Shown: positions 49,389 to 57,510 of the stretch, piece by piece | How the letters are laid out: the number at the start of each line of letters is the position of its first letter | How positions within the stretch are numbered: the stretch's first letter is position 1 | Assembly (NCBI RefSeq): GCF_036965045.1 | Contig: NZ_JBALOV010000035.1 | Location: 124,001 to 188,000 of the forward strand | Length of the DNA stretch: 64,000 nucleotides | Source: Ferdinandcohnia sp036965045 | GTDB taxonomy: Bacteria > Bacillota > Bacilli > Bacillales > Bacillaceae_L | Reading direction: 5' to 3' | Position numbers and translations under genes: made by a program | The notes under the pieces: generated by a model | What the model was told of the DNA's origin: nothing | The model's input: only the letters and a program-made list of their open reading frames with translations | Database searches by the model: none

Positions 49389-52300
49389 ACATTAACAGTA
49401 TACTAGTAATCGGATCGGGTCCAATTGTTATTGGTCAGGCTGCAGAATTTGATTATGCAGGAACTCAAGCATGTCTTTCATTAAAGGAAGAAGGGTACCG
49501 AGTTATTCTTGTAAACTCAAACCCTGCAACGATCATGACAGATATTGAAATTGCTGACAAAGTATATATTGAGCCAATCACACTAGAATTCGTTAGTAAA
49601 ATCATTCGAAAGGAAAGACCAGATGCCATTCTTCCTACACTTGGTGGGCAAACCGGTTTAAACATGGCAGTGGAACTTTCAAATTCAGGAATTCTTGAAG
49701 AGTGTGGAGTTGAAATCCTAGGTACTACCCTTTCTGCCATTGAACAAGCAGAGGACCGTGACCTATTCCGAAACTTAATGAATGAGCTAAATGAGCCTGT
49801 GCCAGATAGTGATATTATCCATAACTTAGAAGAAGCTTACAATTTTGTTGAAAAGATTGGTTTCCCTGTAATTGTACGACCTGCCTTCACACTCGGAGGA
49901 ACCGGTGGCGGAATTTGTAACAATGAAGAAGAATTAATTGAAATTGTGACAAGTGGTTTGAAAAATAGTCCCGTTACACAATGTTTATTAGAAAAAAGCA
50001 TTGCAGGATTTAAAGAAATCGAATTTGAAGTAATGCGTGATTCGGCGGATAATGCAATTGTTGTATGTAGTATGGAGAATGTGGATCCAGTTGGTATCCA
50101 TACTGGTGATTCTATAGTAGTTGCACCATGCCAAACCTTAACTGATCGTGAATATCAATTATTAAGACATACATCATTAAAAATTATTCGTGCACTCGGA
50201 ATTGAAGGCGGCTGTAATGTACAGCTAGCACTAGACCCATCCAGCTTTAATTACTACATTATCGAGGTCAACCCGCGTGTAAGTCGTTCATCTGCCTTAG
50301 CATCAAAAGCAACTGGTTATCCAATTGCAAAGCTAGCAGCAAAAATTGCGGTTGGTTTAACCTTAGATGAAATGAAAAATCCTGTAACAGGTACGACATA
50401 TGCAGCATTTGAACCAACCATTGACTATGTGGTTACAAAAATTCCTCGTTGGCCATTTGATAAATTCGAATCTGCTAACCGCCGACTGGGAACACAAATG
50501 AAAGCTACAGGAGAAGTCATGGCGATTGGACGTAATTTCGAGGAATCGATTTTAAAAGCGGTTCGTTCTCTAGAGGCAAATGTAACGCATATCGACCTTG
50601 AAGATGCAACAAATGCTGATTTAGCAACGATTGAAAAACGAATTCGCAAAGCAGGAGATGAACGTCTATTCTACCTTGCAGAGGCCATTAGACGGGGCAT
50701 CTCGATACAGGAAATTCATGAATGGTGTGAAATTGATTTATTCTTCCTACAAAAATTTGAAAATATTATTAAGCTTGAGGCCACTTTACGCCAAAATGTT
50801 GGTAACCTAGAAACCTTACAACTTGCGAAAAAGAGAGGCTTTGCAGATTCGATGATTGCAAAGCTTTGGGATAAAAAAGAAATTGAAATTTATGAAACTC
50901 GTAAACAAGCCGGAATTGTTCCAACATATAAAATGGTAGATACATGTGCAGCTGAATTTGAATCTGCAACACCTTATTACTATGGAACATACGCAGATGA
51001 AAATGAATCCATTGTAACGGACCGTAAAAGTGTCATCGTCCTAGGTTCAGGACCAATCCGCATTGGTCAGGGTGTGGAGTTTGATTATGCAACTGTTCAT
51101 TCTGTATGGGCGATTAATCAAGCAGGCTATGAAGCAATTATTATTAACAACAACCCTGAAACAGTATCTACTGACTTCAGTATCTCAGATAAGCTTTATT
51201 TTGAGCCACTTACAATTGAAGATGTGATGCATATCGTTGACCTTGAGCAACCAGAAGGAGTGGTTGTCCAGTTTGGTGGCCAAACAGCTATCAATCTCGC
51301 AAGTGACTTAGCTGAACGTGGTGTTAAAATTCTAGGGACATCATTAGAAGACCTAGACCGTGCTGAGAACCGAGATAAATTTGAGCAAACGGTTATTTCA
51401 CTTGGAATTCCACAACCAAAAGGAAAAACAGCAACTTCTGTGGAAGAAGCAGTGGTTATTGCAGAAGCAATTGGCTATCCAGTTCTTGTTAGACCATCGT
51501 ATGTATTAGGTGGAAGAGCAATGGAAATTGTTTATCAAACCGAAGAGCTCCTTCATTATATGGAAAATGCGGTGAAGATTAATCCGCAGCATCCTGTTTT
51601 AATTGACCGCTATTTAACTGGTAAAGAAATTGAAGTAGATGCTATTTCAGATGGGGAAACGGTATATATTCCAGGTATCATGGAACATATCGAGCGTGCT
51701 GGAGTTCACTCAGGTGACTCAATTGCCGTGTATCCTCCGCAAACATTGTCAGAGCATGTAAAACAACAAATTATTGACCATACAATCGCACTTGCAAAAG
51801 GTTTAAATATCATCGGACTATTAAACATTCAATTTGTTATCTATAACGAAGAAGTATTTGTAATCGAAGTAAACCCAAGATCAAGCCGTACAGTACCCTT
51901 CTTAAGTAAAATTACCGGCATCCCAATGGCAAATATTGCGACAAAGGTTATTCTAGGACAATCTTTACCATCACTTGGATACTCAACAGGATTACACCCA
52001 GAAACTGAAGGAGTATACGTAAAGGTTCCAGTCTTCTCATTTGCGAAGCTTCGCAATGTGGACATTTCCCTCGGTCCTGAAATGAAATCGACTGGGGAAG
52101 TTATGGGTAAGGATTATACACTAGAAAAGGCATTGTACAAAGGACTAGTAGCTTCAGGAATCACGATTCCAACATATGGCTCTGTGCTTTTAACTGTAGC
52201 AGATAAAGACAAGGAAGAAGCCCTAGAAATCGCAAAACGTTTTCATACAATTGGCTATCAGCTTCTAGCAACAAGCGGAACTGCTAGCTACTTACAAAAG

Positions 52301-52585
52301 GCAAACATCCCAGTTACGGTTGTTAATAAAATTGGTGCAGAAGCTCCAAATCTTATTGATGTGATCCGTCAAGGAAAAGCACAATTTGTTATTAATACAT
52401 TAACAAAAGGAAAGCAACCTGCAAGAGATGGGTTTAGAATTCGCCGTGAAACCGTTGAAAATGGAGTTGCCTGCTTAACCTCATTAGATACAGCAAAAGC
52501 AATCGTGAAAGTTCTAGAATCTATGACATTCTCAAGTGAATCAATGGGTTCTCACTTGCAAAACCGTGAGGTGGTACATTCGTGA
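49373..52585 (+). CDS. pyrAB: Carbamoyl-phosphate synthase large subunit (pyrimidine-specific)
   Basis: 1070 residues, full length. It makes carbamoyl phosphate from ammonia, bicarbonate and two ATP. The two homologous ATP-grasp halves are visible: IGSGPIVIGQAAEFDYAG (about 12) with ARPAFTLGGTGGG-like glycine loop near 170, and LGSGPIRIGQGVEFDYA (about 560) with RPSYVLGGRAMEIVY near 710. The C-terminal allosteric MGS-like domain (about 930-1060) contains ATSGTASYL, where UMP or UTP binds in relatives. It overlaps pyrAA by 16 bases and pyrK by 1-4 bases. Confidence 0.97.
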   Translation: MPKRLDINSILVIGSGPIVIGQAAEFDYAGTQACLSLKEEGYRVILVNSNPATIMTDIEIADKVYIEPITLEFVSKIIRKERPDAILPTLGGQTGLNMAVELSNSGILEECGVEILGTTLSAIEQAEDRDLFRNLMNELNEPVPDSDIIHNLEEAYNFVEKIGFPVIVRPAFTLGGTGGGICNNEEELIEIVTSGLKNSPVTQCLLEKSIAGFKEIEFEVMRDSADNAIVVCSMENVDPVGIHTGDSIVVAPCQTLTDREYQLLRHTSLKIIRALGIEGGCNVQLALDPSSFNYYIIEVNPRVSRSSALASKATGYPIAKLAAKIAVGLTLDEMKNPVTGTTYAAFEPTIDYVVTKIPRWPFDKFESANRRLGTQMKATGEVMAIGRNFEESILKAVRSLEANVTHIDLEDATNADLATIEKRIRKAGDERLFYLAEAIRRGISIQEIHEWCEIDLFFLQKFENIIKLEATLRQNVGNLETLQLAKKRGFADSMIAKLWDKKEIEIYETRKQAGIVPTYKMVDTCAAEFESATPYYYGTYADENESIVTDRKSVIVLGSGPIRIGQGVEFDYATVHSVWAINQAGYEAIIINNNPETVSTDFSISDKLYFEPLTIEDVMHIVDLEQPEGVVVQFGGQTAINLASDLAERGVKILGTSLEDLDRAENRDKFEQTVISLGIPQPKGKTATSVEEAVVIAEAIGYPVLVRPSYVLGGRAMEIVYQTEELLHYMENAVKINPQHPVLIDRYLTGKEIEVDAISDGETVYIPGIMEHIERAGVHSGDSIAVYPPQTLSEHVKQQIIDHTIALAKGLNIIGLLNIQFVIYNEEVFVIEVNPRSSRTVPFLSKITGIPMANIATKVILGQSLPSLGYSTGLHPETEGVYVKVPVFSFAKLRNVDISLGPEMKSTGEVMGKDYTLEKALYKGLVASGITIPTYGSVLLTVADKDKEEALEIAKRFHTIGYQLLATSGTASYLQKANIPVTVVNKIGAEAPNLIDVIRQGKAQFVINTLTKGKQPARDGFRIRRETVENGVACLTSLDTAKAIVKVLESMTFSSESMGSHLQNREVVHS

Positions 52586-53361
52586 TGAAAAAAGAACAAA
52601 TGAAGGTGGTTAGCCACACCCAAATTGCAGAGGATATTTTCGAGCTTACCTTAGAGGGAGCATTGGTTCAGGAAATGGGTGAGCCAGGACAATTTGTCCA
52701 TGTAAAAGTGAGTGATGGGATTGACCCATTGTTAAGAAGACCGATTAGTATTGCAAATATTGACCATCAACATCAAGAATGCACACTTATTTACCGAAAG
52801 GAAGGACTCGGAACACGGGTCCTTTCTGAAAAAAACATTGATCAATCAGTTGATGTCCTAGGTCCCCTTGGGAACGGCTTTCCTGTTGATGAAGTCGGTG
52901 AAGGGGAGACAGCCTTGCTGGTTGGTGGAGGAATTGGTGTTCCACCTCTTTATGAATTATCAAAACAATTAGTCGCAAAAGGTGTAAATGTCATCCACGT
53001 ACTTGGATTTCAATCAAAATCCGCTGTCTTTTATGAAGGAAAATTTAATGAGTTAGGCACAACTTATATTGCCACAGTTGATGGGTCGATTGGAACAAAA
53101 GGATTTGTGACGGATGTTATTACTACTTTCGGGATTACATTTGATACTCTTTATTCTTGTGGTCCGACACCCATGCTTAAGGCGCTTGAAAAAGCATATC
53201 CTGACCGAAATGCATACATCTCTTTAGAAGAAAGAATGGGCTGCGGGATTGGTGCATGCTTTGCATGTGTATGTCATCTTCAAAATGATCCAGATGGGTC
53301 TTCGTATAAAAAGGTTTGCAGTGATGGCCCAGTATTTAAGGTTGGAGAGGTGGTACTATGA
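52585..53361 (+). CDS. pyrK: Dihydroorotate dehydrogenase electron transfer subunit
   Basis: 258-residue FAD and 2Fe-2S subunit that passes electrons from dihydroorotate dehydrogenase B to NAD. FAD-binding segment RRPISIANI (about 53), NAD-binding GGGIGVPPLYELSKQL (about 113-128), and the iron-sulfur cysteines in MGCGIGACFACVCHLQ plus a fourth in KKVCSDGP. Start could be GTG 52582 or ATG 52585; ATG is chosen to match B. subtilis MKKA..., with GAGGTGG upstream. It overlaps pyrD by 4 bases. Confidence 0.95.
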   Translation: MKKEQMKVVSHTQIAEDIFELTLEGALVQEMGEPGQFVHVKVSDGIDPLLRRPISIANIDHQHQECTLIYRKEGLGTRVLSEKNIDQSVDVLGPLGNGFPVDEVGEGETALLVGGGIGVPPLYELSKQLVAKGVNVIHVLGFQSKSAVFYEGKFNELGTTYIATVDGSIGTKGFVTDVITTFGITFDTLYSCGPTPMLKALEKAYPDRNAYISLEERMGCGIGACFACVCHLQNDPDGSSYKKVCSDGPVFKVGEVVL

Positions 53362-54269
53362 ACAGACTTCAAGTTGAGCTACCAGGTTTATCACTAAAAA
53401 ATCCAATCATGCCAGCATCGGGTTGCTTTGGATTCGGAAAAGAATACGCGAAGTTTTATGATTTAAGTACTCTAGGTGCAATTATGATCAAGGCAACCAC
53501 TGCCCAGCCGAGATTTGGAAACCCAACTCCTCGAGTGGCCGAAACGAGTGCAGGGATGTTAAACGCAATTGGACTACAAAATCCGGGACTTGAAAAGGTT
53601 TTATCAGAAGAACTTCCATGGCTTGAGCAGTTTGATGTACCAATTATCGCGAATGTTGCGGGTTCACAAATCGAAGACTATGTTGAGGTAGCAAGAGAAA
53701 TTTCAAAAGCACCTAATGTTCATGCGCTTGAATTAAATATTTCATGTCCGAATGTTAAAACAGGAGGGATTGCCTTTGGTACAATTCCAGAGGTAGCTGC
53801 TGAGTTAACGAGATATGTAAAAGAAGTATCAAGTGTACCGGTTTATGTAAAATTATCACCGAATGTTTCAAACATCGTTGAAATGGCGAAGGCCATTGAA
53901 GAAGCAGGTGCAGATGGTTTAACCATGATTAATACGTTAATTGGAATGCGAATTGACCTTAAAACCGGTAATCCAATTTTAGCAAATAAAACAGGTGGCC
54001 TATCAGGTCCGGCAATCAAGCCTGTTGCAATTCGAATGATTCATGAAGTCAGTCAGGCCGTGTCTATTCCAATCATTGGTATGGGAGGCGTTCAAACAGC
54101 GGAAGATGTACTTGAATATTACTATGCTGGGGCGAGCGCTGTTGCCGTGGGTACAGCAAACTTTATTGACCCATACGTATGCCCAACAATAATTGAAGAG
54201 CTTCCGAGTTTATTAGATAAATATGGATTTACGCATATTACTGAGTGTCAAGGAAGGAGTTGGAAGTAA
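53358..54269 (+). CDS. pyrD: Dihydroorotate dehydrogenase B, catalytic subunit
   Basis: 303-residue FMN TIM-barrel enzyme (class 1B) oxidising dihydroorotate to orotate. The catalytic Cys lies in LELNISCPNVKTGG (about 130), and FMN-binding motifs are ASGCFGFGKEY near the start and IIGMGGVQTAEDVLEYYYAGASAVAVGTA near the C-terminus. Presence of pyrK directly before it agrees with the NAD-linked class 1B type. Overlaps pyrK by 4 bases and pyrF by 1 base. Confidence 0.97.
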   Translation: MNRLQVELPGLSLKNPIMPASGCFGFGKEYAKFYDLSTLGAIMIKATTAQPRFGNPTPRVAETSAGMLNAIGLQNPGLEKVLSEELPWLEQFDVPIIANVAGSQIEDYVEVAREISKAPNVHALELNISCPNVKTGGIAFGTIPEVAAELTRYVKEVSSVPVYVKLSPNVSNIVEMAKAIEEAGADGLTMINTLIGMRIDLKTGNPILANKTGGLSGPAIKPVAIRMIHEVSQAVSIPIIGMGGVQTAEDVLEYYYAGASAVAVGTANFIDPYVCPTIIEELPSLLDKYGFTHITECQGRSWK

Positions 54270-54985
54270 TGGACCGTCCACTTATAATCGCTCTTGATTT
54301 TCCAAGTTTAACAGATGCGAAAGGTTTTCTAACCGAATTTCATGAGGAACAGCTTTTCGTTAAGGTTGGAATGGAGTTATTTTATCAAGAAGGGCCATCT
54401 GTCATTCATTTCTTAAAAGAGCAAGGACACTCTATTTTCCTAGATTTAAAGCTTCATGATATTCCAAATACTGTTTATTCTAGCATGAAGCGTCTTGCAG
54501 GGCTTGGTGTTGACTTAGTCAATGTGCATGCTGCAGGAGGGACAAAGATGATGGAGGCAGCTCGAGAAGGACTAGAAGCTGGAACGGCAGTAGGGCAATT
54601 AAGACCCAAGTGTATTGCGGTCACTCAACTTACAAGTACAACCGAAGACGTGATGAGAAACGAATTGTTGATCGACCGTAATCTACTAGATGTAGTTGTG
54701 GAATATGCGACATTAACGAAAAGAAGTGGATTAGATGGTGTCGTCTGTTCGTCTCTTGAAGTTCCAGTGATTAACAGCAGGTTAGGAAACGAATTTATGA
54801 CAGTTACACCCGGAATCCGTCAGGCATCTGATGAAATCGGTGATCAAGCGCGGGTTGTTACACCTGAAAAAGCACGAGAATTAGGATCAACAGCGATTGT
54901 GGTTGGTCGGTCAATCACACGCGCAACGAACCCATTACAAACATATAAACAAATGAAAGCAGCATGGAAAGGGGTACAAGTATGA
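54269..54985 (+). CDS. pyrF: Orotidine 5'-phosphate decarboxylase
   Basis: 238-residue TIM-barrel enzyme that turns OMP into UMP. The catalytic Lys-x-x-Asp array is DLKLHDIPNTV (about 60-70). The phosphate-binding end is TPGIRQASDEIGDQARVVTP and AIVVGRSITRA. Start 54269 (MDRPLIIALDF) overlaps the pyrD stop as TAATG, with AAGGAAGGAG upstream. An ATG-less extension upstream to 54245 is rejected. Confidence 0.96.
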   Translation: MDRPLIIALDFPSLTDAKGFLTEFHEEQLFVKVGMELFYQEGPSVIHFLKEQGHSIFLDLKLHDIPNTVYSSMKRLAGLGVDLVNVHAAGGTKMMEAAREGLEAGTAVGQLRPKCIAVTQLTSTTEDVMRNELLIDRNLLDVVVEYATLTKRSGLDGVVCSSLEVPVINSRLGNEFMTVTPGIRQASDEIGDQARVVTPEKARELGSTAIVVGRSITRATNPLQTYKQMKAAWKGVQV

Positions 54986-55608
54986 AAAAAGAAATAGCCG
55001 GACATTTACTAGAGATTGGTGCCGTATTTTTACAGCCAAATGAACCATTTACTTGGTCATCTGGAATAAAATCTCCTATTTATTGTGATAACCGTATGAC
55101 CCTTTCATTCCCACATGTTCACAGAAAAATTGCAAAGGGATTAGCTGAATTAATACAAACGCATTATTCTGAAGTGGAAGTAATAGCTGGAACGGCAACT
55201 GCCGGTATTCCTCACGCAGCGTGGGTAAGTGATATTTTAGATTTACCAATGTGCTATGTTCGAAGTAAAGCAAAAGCACATGGCAAAGGAAATCAAATCG
55301 AAGGTAAGGTAGTTAAGGGACAAAAAGTTGTGGTGATTGAAGACCTTATTTCAACAGGTGGCAGTGCAATAACGGCTGCTGAAGCTCTTCGTGCAGCTGG
55401 ATGTGAAGTATTAGGCATCGTCGCAATCTTCTCCTATCAACTTCCAGAAGCTACAGACCGTTTAAAAGCGGCAAATGTTTCAGCCCATACGATAACAGAT
55501 TATCCTACCTTAATCGAAGTTGCTTTAGAAAACAATGTCGTGTCAGAAAATGATATTGAAAGTCTTCAAAGCTGGAGAGAGAATCCAGCTGAATGGTATA
55601 CAATGTAA
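54982..55608 (+). CDS. pyrE: Orotate phosphoribosyltransferase
   Basis: 208-residue PRTase that joins orotate and PRPP to OMP. The PRPP loop is KVVVIEDLISTGGSAITA (about 113-130), and the flexible loop is RSKAKAHGKGNQIEG. Start 54982 (MKKEIAGHLLEIGAVFL) overlaps the pyrF stop as ATGA, with GAAAGGGG upstream. Last gene of the pyr operon; a strong terminator follows. Confidence 0.96.
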   Translation: MKKEIAGHLLEIGAVFLQPNEPFTWSSGIKSPIYCDNRMTLSFPHVHRKIAKGLAELIQTHYSEVEVIAGTATAGIPHAAWVSDILDLPMCYVRSKAKAHGKGNQIEGKVVKGQKVVVIEDLISTGGSAITAAEALRAAGCEVLGIVAIFSYQLPEATDRLKAANVSAHTITDYPTLIEVALENNVVSENDIESLQSWRENPAEWYTM

Positions 55609-55616
55609 GCCTAAAA

Positions 55617-55646
55617 AAAGCCCTAGGAAATCGTTCCTAGGGCTTT
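55617..55646. terminator. Bidirectional terminator, pyr operon/rqcH
   Basis: A perfect 13-bp stem (55617-55629 with 55634-55646) with a 4-base loop and A-rich and T-rich flanks. It ends the pyr operon on the plus strand and rqcH on the minus strand, and overlaps the last codons of rqcH. Confidence 0.9.
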
Positions 55647-57349
55647 CTTAGTTTTACAATTACATCTTCTTCTGGCGTAACATAAACCGTTTGTTGATTA
55701 TCATAAATCACATAGCCTGGCTTCGAACCATTTGGCTTCTTGACATGCCGTACCAATGTGTAATCAACTGGAACAGAAGATGAGTTTTTGGCCTTACTGA
55801 AATATGCAGCAATTGTCGCCGCCTCAAGGATTGTTTCTTCTGTTGGTTGCTTACTTCTAATTATGACATGTGAACCTGGAATGTCTTTCGTGTGTAGCCA
55901 AATATCATCTCTCGCTGCTAGTCTATTAGTTAAATAATCATTTTGCTTATTGTTTTTACCGACAAGGATTTCTGTTCCATCAGTCGATTCATAATGCTCA
56001 ATCGCTGGTTTTGTAGGTTTCATTTTTTTATTGCCTTTTTGTTGCTTGTTTTTAAGATAGCCTTCTTCCATCAGTTCCTCACGAATTTCCTGTAAATCCT
56101 TTGGTGCAGCAGATTCGATTTGTTGTAAAAGTGAGTCGAAATACGTAATTTCTTCTTTTGCCTTTTCGATTTCATGTTCGACATAAGCAACAGCATTCTT
56201 TGCCTTCTGGTATTTTGAAAAATAACTTTGAGCATTTTCAGACGGTGTTTTTTGAGGATTTAATGGGATTTCGAGCATCTCATTTTCTTCTGAATAGTAA
56301 TTTAACACACGGGCTACTTTTTCACCACGGGTGATCGCATACATATTAGCTGTCACTAGCTCACCAAATAGCTTATATTTTTCAGCTTTTTCCGATTCGA
56401 CTAAGGTTGCTTCCAGTTTTTTGATTTTTTTCTCGTTTTTCATTTTTTCATTTATTATAAACCGCTCTAAATCGTGTCCTTGCTGTTTAACCCTGTCTCG
56501 TTCGGCTTTCCCGAAATAAAAACGATCAAGCATTTCACTTATCGTTGCAAATTCTTTAGCCTCACCACCAATATGCTGTAGAGGAAGGATATAAAAATAG
56601 TCCTTCTGACCTTTTGTGATGATTTGTGGTGTAATCTTATTTTGCTTAATGGCCTCAATCATCGACAAAAACGGTCCTGGCAGAGATTTGCGATTCGCTA
56701 TTCCTGCTCGAAACACAACTTCCTTCGCGAATAAAGGGGAAATGCCTGAAAATTTATTCACAATCTGTTGATCTAATTTGCCAGCATTAAAGTCAATTTT
56801 TTTCAAAAATGCTTCTTCATCGACTGTAAAAGGGTTCGTCTTTTCTTGTGCTGGTGGTGAAACATATGTATATCCTGGTAACACGGTGCGGTGACGATTG
56901 ACAGCTGGTGAAACATGCTTAATGCTATCTAGAATTGTTTGTTTTTCTGTATCAACAAGGATGATATTACTATGTCTGCCCATGATTTCAATCACTAATT
57001 GTTTAAAGGAAACATCGCCAAGCTCATTTCTACCTTTAAGGTCAAAAACAATGATTCTGTCCATGTCAACCTGACGGATATTTTCTATAATGCTTCCCTC
57101 AAGATGTTTTCGAAGGAGCATACAAAACATCGGTGGTTCGTGTGGATTATCATATAATCCATTTGTCACATGGATACGGGCGTAACTAGGGTGAGCAGAA
57201 AGTAAGAGCTTATGATTCCTGCCATTTGAACGAACCTGAAAAATTAATTCATTTTTATATGGTTGATAAATTTTTGAAATTCTTCCATTTTCAAGTGTTA
57301 GCTGTAATTCATGTACGATTTCCTTCGTGAATATTCCATCGAATGTCAT
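55637..57349 (-). CDS. rqcH: Rqc2-homologue RqcH (NFACT family, YloA)
   Basis: 570 residues of the NFACT family, also known as fibronectin-binding FbpA/PavA in other Firmicutes. In B. subtilis RqcH binds stalled 50S-peptidyl-tRNA complexes and recruits tRNA(Ala) to add C-terminal alanine tails that mark the chain for degradation. The NFACT-N domain (about 1-180) has the critical pair D97-R98 in VDMDRIIVF. Two coiled-coil segments lie at about 280-330 and 375-430, and the NFACT-R domain (about 445-560) has WLHTKDIPGSHVII. Start 57349 follows AGAGGATATTG. It is transcribed opposite to pyrE and divergently from the P-type ATPase gene. Confidence 0.94.
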   Translation of the reverse strand: MTFDGIFTKEIVHELQLTLENGRISKIYQPYKNELIFQVRSNGRNHKLLLSAHPSYARIHVTNGLYDNPHEPPMFCMLLRKHLEGSIIENIRQVDMDRIIVFDLKGRNELGDVSFKQLVIEIMGRHSNIILVDTEKQTILDSIKHVSPAVNRHRTVLPGYTYVSPPAQEKTNPFTVDEEAFLKKIDFNAGKLDQQIVNKFSGISPLFAKEVVFRAGIANRKSLPGPFLSMIEAIKQNKITPQIITKGQKDYFYILPLQHIGGEAKEFATISEMLDRFYFGKAERDRVKQQGHDLERFIINEKMKNEKKIKKLEATLVESEKAEKYKLFGELVTANMYAITRGEKVARVLNYYSEENEMLEIPLNPQKTPSENAQSYFSKYQKAKNAVAYVEHEIEKAKEEITYFDSLLQQIESAAPKDLQEIREELMEEGYLKNKQQKGNKKMKPTKPAIEHYESTDGTEILVGKNNKQNDYLTNRLAARDDIWLHTKDIPGSHVIIRSKQPTEETILEAATIAAYFSKAKNSSSVPVDYTLVRHVKKPNGSKPGYVIYDNQQTVYVTPEEDVIVKLRKP

Positions 57350-57405
57350 ATCAATATCCTCTTTTCTATGTCAATAGAAGGCAGGTCTTCTACAGCACTT
57401 CTACA

Positions 57406-57414
57406 ATTGTACCA
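57406..57414 (-). promoter_or_regulatory. Possible extended -10 for rqcH
   Basis: On the minus strand TGGTACAAT is an extended -10 motif, 57 bases before the rqcH start. No clear -35. Confidence 0.4.
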
Positions 57415-57510
57415 ACAAAAAGGCAACTTAGAAAAAGTATAGCATTTTTTTGGACGAGACTGAATAAGCTTTCATAGATACAGATTTAGTGAGGGGTGTG
57501 TAAAAGACGG

